DNA from: Chaenocephalus aceratus
Lineage: Eukaryota > Chordata > Actinopteri > Perciformes > Channichthyidae
Assembly (NCBI GenBank): GCA_023974075.1
Contig: CM043787.1
Coordinates: 33,637,718-33,701,717, forward strand
DNA length: 64,000 nucleotides
Direction: 5' to 3'
Every line of letters begins with the position of its first letter. The first letter of the stretch is position 1. The translations under genes and the position numbers were made by a program. This document shows positions 57,715 through 64,000 of the stretch, one piece after another. The notes under the pieces were generated by a model, which made no database searches, had not been told where the DNA came from, and saw only the letters and a list, made by a program, of their open reading frames with translations.

Positions 57715-58377
57715 TTGTAGGTATTTCTAGTATGTTGTTTTATGTTGAACATTCACACTGGAAGGGAACAAAGACCACAATGAGACAGCACGGGAGCATA
57801 TTGTATACTGCATGATTGGGTGGCATGAAACCACAACACAAGCCGACATGTCGGAGAGACTGTGAGGCTCTATTAAAACTCGCCCTTTCCTTGATGTACA
57901 CTGATGAGGAAATCCAGGGGAAAGTCATTATCGTGTATCTTGGTTAAACTGATTCCTTTATTAAATCTTCCCAAATCACAAGGGAGGGTATGTAAATGAA
58001 GGGAGACAGAAGATAAGACAAGATAACGGCTTGACTTTTTTCACACTTTCTAGATAAGAGCTCCGTTATAATAGAATCTGCTTCTTTTCAGTCAATTGTG
58101 AATTTCAAATCCCCAAAGGGCAAACAAAACACTGTGAGGGAACAAAAGAATAAGCACAAAACTTGGGCTAAAACGTACTTGAAAGGGTTGTATGAGGAAG
58201 TAGGAGCACCTCACAAAAAGTATTTGATACTTAATACTTACAGCATACATACAGTTGACACAGAGATAAAGGACAAACAGAAGGTCTGTCTAGAAAAAAA
58301 AAGTTACACCCATCTGTATGTGGCCTCATACATTTTAATTGAGAGTTGGTACCCTTGGTAAGTTTCTTTATAGACTA
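57715..58377. other. Intergenic sequence after the nested stack
   Basis: About 0.66 kb, no recognised feature. Confidence 0.4.
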
Positions 58378-58410
58378 CACACACACAATACACTCCCTGA
58401 CCAAGATATC

Positions 58411-58500
<90 letters not shown>
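58378..58500. repeat. CA microsatellite with a duplicated flank
   Basis: A short CA run, then ATACACTCCCTGACCAAGAT, then a long CA array (about 58411-58500). The 35 bases at 58378-58412 are the exact reverse complement of 55214-55248. Confidence 0.95.
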
Positions 58501-58501
<1 letters not shown>

Positions 58502-58649
58502 CATTATTGACCTTTGCATTTGGTGAAAAAGATATGCTTACATCTGGTTACACCCTCCATGCCCTCAGTGCTGTGGAACGGTCTCTGGTGTATAGTTTGC
58601 ACTTTACTTTTGTACATCAGTAGAATCTGATTTACACTTCAAAGCAACA

Positions 58650-58735
58650 CAGCGAGGGACAGGGGGGAGGGAGAAAAGACTAAGAGGAAGGAAGAGAGCG
58701 AGAGAGAGAGACAAGGAGAAAGAGAGACTGAGTGG
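58650..58735 (+). repeat. Polypurine (G/A-rich) tract
   Basis: About 85 bases almost free of pyrimidines on the plus strand, with GAGAGAGAGA runs. Such tracts can form triplex DNA. No gene evidence is attached. Confidence 0.75.
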
Positions 58736-59198
58736 CCGCTGGCTTGGTTTTGATTTGATTTTCATTTAGCAAGAGAACATAAAAGTAGTATCAATTAAAG
58801 TGTGAGTCTTTGTTCCCTGTGGTCACTGCAGGTTAGTTTGTCTCTGCCATAAGGATGAGCTCTGCAGGCCCAGCCGGTACATTGAAATATCCACACAGCT
58901 TTGATAAGCGACTCCATCTCCAGCTTCCAATCACACAATCCTCTGTTTCTCCCTCCGTTTCCTTTGTTGCTCAGGGGGTGCACCAGCAACTAACCTTGGC
59001 CATTGCTAGAACGGCTTCCTTTTATTAGACGCTGCTATGAAGTCGGGACTGTGAAATGCCTGCTTTGTCGATATGAAATACAACTAAGACCATGCCTGGA
59101 GACGCTAAGGTGCTGCTTAGTGCACTTAAAATAGCTCTGACCTCACTCTAATAGCTTAAAATAGAGGCATCATTTACTTTTGATCAAACTAGATCATG

Positions 59199-59199
<1 letters not shown>

Positions 59200-59256
<57 letters not shown>
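59200..59256. repeat. AC microsatellite, about 28 units
   Basis: A pure AC run of 57 bp. The Thr-His and Val-Cys frames across it are not genes. Confidence 0.97.
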
Positions 59257-59257
<1 letters not shown>

Positions 59258-62200
59258 CATGTACCGCTGTCTCCAGAGAGTTTGTGTTGTTGCAGGGTAA
59301 AATCCACATACAAAATGTTATTATGCTGGGTTTTTTCAAACAATACACTGATGACCAAGCTGATGAAAACAAGTCCAATTATCATGAGGAAATACGTCAG
59401 GAGTTTTGTGACTTTTTCAAATAATTAGTTGCTGACCAAAACGTTTCTTTCTAAACACTGGAGCCTGCAAAAAGTGTACCTTTTTAAAATCATGGACATA
59501 CTCTTTATATATCCTTGGAGGGAGCTTTATAAGCAAACACTGACTTTGTTCTTCTATTTGCTAATTCAGCAGCAGACATTATACAGTAAAGCATTCACGA
59601 CTGACAACCATTATGTGACCTTATGCTGCCTTACAGATGTTTCGCAGGAATACTATGGATGACACACAAGTGCTAATTTAGATCGCGTGTAATCTGGAGA
59701 GACATTTGCTGACCGTCTTTCAGACTATCTGAGGAAACAGGGAGATAACAAAGCGCATTTTGTATTTAGATATTTATTGGGAAACAAATGGGTTATCTCG
59801 TTCCCAGAACCCCCGAATTGTAATGTAAGTGTGACAAATTAAGATCAAAGGGGTTGTAATAGTAACCAACAGGAACACTGAATAACTAGCCTTGCTCTTC
59901 ATTTGTCTAATGATGAGGTCTCTCAGAGAAAGATGAATCTGTCTGACCTGCTGAGGCATGAACACTTTAATCAGTTTTGGTGTAGTACACTTGTATCCTA
60001 TTTCATACCCATAGCTTCTCACTGTTATCCTAATTGTTTTCACAGTTACATGCCAAGCCATAGCAATTACTTCAAAATAAGTGGTGTGAATATATTTCTA
60101 GTTCTGAATACATTTGGTGACTACCGTGAAATATTCATTATCATCACTTAACACATTATACATATAATACAAATATATGTAGAAATATACAGTAAGTCAG
60201 TTGATTCAGCAGTGGATCATGAATTCATATGCCCCCTTAATCTCTTATTGACAGTCAAGTGTGACCCTCAGGAAGTGAATCAACATTGAATTGAAATGTT
60301 CACGTACATTTTTCCTTTAAGTTTAACATTATCTGTACTTCTTTGCATGTTCCTGATATTCAAAACTCAAGTTAATACTTCTCAGTGTGTTGGTATGCTT
60401 CAGGAGAAATATTGTTTTGCTCATCAATGTCAAATATTTGAAGAACCAACTATTAATACATAACTACTTATTCTTTAAAGTGGGTGGCCATAGTAAAGCT
60501 GATGAAATGCAGCTGAAGGCCACATACATACATTGACAGAAACACAGTCTTTTTGTGAACCGCTTTGAAACGAAGTTACCAAACCAACTCTGTAGCATAA
60601 CTAATGCATTGTCACGTCATAAAATAGATATCTAAAACAGGAATTTGTAAAAGTTATGAAAGGCACAGAAAATAGATATGTTATAGTGGCATCATATAAG
60701 ACAATGCCTCTGTGTTGTTCCAGAGGAATAAGGACTTGTTTTGTTGTCAAATATGAGAGACTTCTAGAAGACAGAAATGTTATGCAATATACCTGATTTT
60801 ATGTCAACTCGGAGCTATAATACAATAAAATAAGAAATAGGAAGTGTGTTAATACGTAACAGATATTTGTTGTTATAGCATGAACCCGAGCATAGAACAA
60901 TTGAAGCAGGATGCACACGTTGGCTAGCATGGCAATGTCACAAAAGTGGATATTTGATCTCTTCGAACCTCCCACTGTGCCAGCTAAGCAGCAGAAAGCG
61001 AGACAGAAAGAACAGCTGACAAGCTGACACCTACACCTCTCAGATCTGTGCCAGCAGGCCGGCAGCCACTGGGGCAGCACCTAGCTCCCCCTCTGAAGAA
61101 CTACTCATCTTTCCCCACCTCCTGAGCCTACTCAAAAGATGTCTTTCAGACGACCAGAGAATTATGCAGTCCGAAAAATTCACCAGGGAGAGTTTTCTTT
61201 CAAGGCCGAGTTGCAGTGGCTGGGATAAGTTTCATAGCGTGACCACACAGCCTTCATTCAGAAGTAGCCTCCAAATATGTCTACCTTCAAGGATCTCTCA
61301 TTCGTCTAATGATTTGAATTTGCACTTTTTTTATTGAGGTTTGATGATTGATATGATCGTAGAGAATGTCATCACAGGGATTATTAAAGTTTTTTGTCAC
61401 AATGCCAGGAGTGGATAAAATGAAACATTGGTTCAGGCCTCTTTGATATCAACCACTTTGTGAACATCTACAACTTTCTTATGGTGGTATTATTCTCTAA
61501 TCATTTGAAAGGATCTGGTCTGGCATTTTCTTTCGTCAGGCACCCTAGACATTCAAAGTGTGAGAGATAGTAAGTCCACCCCTGTTTCTGAAACTGCTTT
61601 TGCCATCTTTCTAATCTATTTCCAATTCCTCACAAAAATGTCATCAATGTTTTATAAAGGTTTCATCTCACAATGCCACAAGTAAATATAAGACTGGTAT
61701 TTTCTGTATGAATAGAAACAAGCTTTGCAATTACTCACATGCTACTGTAGCATGCTATAAGATAAAACGGCCAATTTCTCAAATGATTTTCTTTAGAATC
61801 CTGCTGGAGATATTGTCGGCTCGTTATGACTCAAAAAATGAAATAAAGTACAAATGAAAACGACATCACATCATACAAACTGAGATGCAGAAGCTCAACA
61901 AAGGTATCATTTGAGACAATAAACTGATATTTGAGGCACACTGTGCAGTAAAATTAAATTGCCTTGCTCTAACGACAGCATCAAATCCCAATACCTGTTT
62001 GCAAATTGGATGTAATGGGTATACACGTACACGCTGAGCTGGCTAAATAGTTTCTCCCCCTGAGCTTCCCGCTGGGTCACTACGGGTGTTTCACACAGCA
62101 TGAGCGCGTTCAGTATCATCAATGAATGCAGCAAACTACAGGCTGGCTCTTTTAAACAGCCTGTCCTCCATTACTCCTTCTGATCAGAGAGCTAATGGCC

Positions 62201-62957
62201 TCTGCAGGAAGGAGTCACAGGCATTTTGCTGAACAAAGTGGAAGTTCTTTGTTTCCTGTGACCAATCAACGGTATATCCACATTCGCTCGTGGTTTTGTT
62301 AGGCTGAAAGAAATTGGTGGTGAGTACAGGTGACAGAATCATTTTGGGACTAAATTAAATCTGGCCTCCTGGTTCACAAAATAGGAGAAGCTTCTACTAA
62401 TGGGATTTGACAATTGAAGCACACTTCTGGATTTCTGAAGCTACAGAGATTTTTTACTGATTATGTGCAGCTCTCCTCAGCTCGAATTGCATCTTTTAGC
62501 CAACTGTTGTGGTTTTCCAGCCAAAAACGTCACTGTTATGGTTCAGTGTCATCTCTTCATATTGCAGTTTTCAGCTGCAGAAGGTCGCTGGTTCCAGCTC
62601 TAAAAACCCTGTACACTACTCGCTCAGCTTTAAACAGCAGACAGACACAGTTGAATTTCAACATTCAGCAGCAAAAGAACCAGATCAATTTTCTTGGAAT
62701 TTGGTGGAGAACAAAATTGTCTTCCCATACAACATAATTGCATTGTCAATGATATTGCAAATCAGTGCAGGGCTGTCTGGATGGATGGGTCGAACAAATA
62801 CAGCACTGAGAAGACCTCTTTGTGCATCCTGTTTGAATGTTGATTCATTTGAGTCACATGAGCACAGGGTAATCAGATTCTTAATGTTATTCAATTAAAA
62901 ATACTTTTTTACACTGTTAATTCACTGACTGTTGTTGGAGCACCACACAATGGCGGT
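59257..62957. other. Intergenic sequence, nothing recognised
   Basis: About 3.7 kb of AT-rich DNA. Open frames up to 129 codons (62509-62898, plus) have no recognisable domain, signal or exon boundary. No RNA gene was recognised. Confidence 0.4.
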
Positions 62958-63160
62958 GGTGGAAGGCTCACCTCTGCTCCGCGCCGTCCCTTGATGACTG
63001 ATGAGCTGGTCAATTTACAAAAGAAGGAACTCAAAGCACCAGAATAAAGGTAAAACAATAATCTGTTTTAATGGTAAAAACAACAATACACAATACAGAG
63101 CACCCTGCAACAGTACAATACAGAGCACTCCGGGATGAATTCTACTACCGTGTGAGATAC
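62958..63160 (+). repeat. Dispersed repeat block, second copy
   Basis: Same order of blocks as 54704-54912 (CTCTGCTCCGCGCCGTCC, AACAATAATCTG, GAGCACTCCGGG). It contains an extra internal duplication of CAATACAGAGCAC. Confidence 0.6.
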
Positions 63161-64000
63161 GTCCCACGACAGTCAGTCAGAAGACAGCACCGAGTATGAG
63201 TAAGTTGTTGACTCCATGGTTGCGTTCCGATAATCCAAAAATCAGCTCCTAAGTTCTAACCCTATCTCCTATTCCTTGACCTCTGAGTGAAACGTCACGG
63301 GGTTAAGGGATAGTGGATAGGATAATTCAAAAGGAATTAGGAGAAGAGACTGCGGTACTTTAGAGAATCCGAATGCACTTTCACTATCCGACATGTTTAT
63401 GATGCGCCAGCGGACGTCATGAATGTGCGTCTGCTGCTGTGGGGGAACTATGGAAACTACAGTTTTCTATACAGCGGACTACAACATGGATGTTTAATAA
63501 GAACGAGGGACTACTGTAAACTCATCTAGAGACTCTGCACCGTGCTCTGATGCTGCTGCTTTGCTTTATGAACGTGGATAACAGAGAAACATATTCTTCA
63601 GGACCAAAGTTGGAATTGAAATAAAAAAGGAAAGTGAAACTTATGCTCATCACCTTCTCCCTCCGGTCCACATTAATACAAATGATCCCAATACGTATGA
63701 TTGTATGAAAATATCTTAAAATCAATACAAATGTATTTATTATAAACGTTAGTCCTTACCATCTATCACTGTGTATATCACCATTCAAACATCTTTTAAA
63801 AGTTGAACAAACTCCACACAGCTCAGTAAAGACTGTGAGATGTTGACTTTATTTGATAATTTCAGTAAAAACTAACGTTCATATTTCTCATTTTGATTAT
63901 AATACTGATGAACGTTCAGAAAAAAGCACTTTGGCAACTTACCACATACGTTTTAAAAAGCTTAATAAGCACCGTAACTTTCATGATATCATTTCTCGGT
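63161..64000. other. Intergenic sequence at window end
   Basis: GGTTGCGTTCCGATAATCC (63224) and AGAGAATCCGAATGCACTTT (about 63362) resemble fragments of a fish DNA-transposon family, but no boundary could be set. Otherwise no recognised feature. Confidence 0.3.

Overview
The window reads as chromosomal DNA from a teleost fish, probably a percomorph. The evidence is one recognisable vertebrate coding exon, long AC/GT microsatellites, low gene density, and transposon classes typical of fish genomes: DIRS, ISL2EU, hAT, PIF/Harbinger, L2-type LINE and tRNA-derived SINE. No bacterial operon, CRISPR array or prophage is present.

Host gene. The only host coding sequence I can support is the first coding exon of galnt18 (polypeptide GalNAc-transferase-like 18) on the minus strand at 26492-26729, with a clean splice donor. 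Positions 1-26491 are therefore best read as intron 1 and 26730-27120 as the 5' UTR/promoter side. Everything beyond about 27 kb is upstream intergenic DNA. No further galnt18 exon was found. A 127-unit pure AC array lies about 100 bp inside the intron.

DIRS retrotransposons. Three copies of one DIRS-type (tyrosine-recombinase) family occur: copy 1 at 3772-9230 (+), copy 2 at 20447-22104 (-) and copy 3 at 37148-40559 (+). Each has inverted terminal repeats, an internal complementary region (ICR) that joins the two outer ends, and GTT at the insertion edges. Copy 1 has open gag and recombinase frames but lacks the reverse-transcriptase core. Copy 3 keeps the RT core but has lost RNase H and half the recombinase. 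Copy 2 is a 1.7-kb deletion derivative. Copy 3 sits in a repeat whose unoccupied paralogue lies 466 bp downstream, so the integration site can be read directly.

Nested transposon stack. From 42.69 to 57.71 kb a TTAA-flanked element encloses an unassigned repeat. That repeat holds a hAT-like foldback element (43405-46299) and a large TIR element B (46475-57527). B encloses an ISL2EU element with a decayed SWIM/YqaJ gene (47626-56068), which in turn encloses a second hAT-like foldback element (49824-53263). The right half of the ISL2EU element also carries a histone H3 C-terminal fragment with its 3' stem-loop. A PIF/Harbinger remnant (56284-57142) lies in B outside the ISL2EU element.

Other repeats. 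These are a hAT deletion derivative with an 8-bp target duplication (149-1462), a SINE (16366-16642), an L2-type LINE split by a solo LTR (34998-36122), LINE tails and several microsatellites. The remaining intron and intergenic stretches show nothing I can assign.
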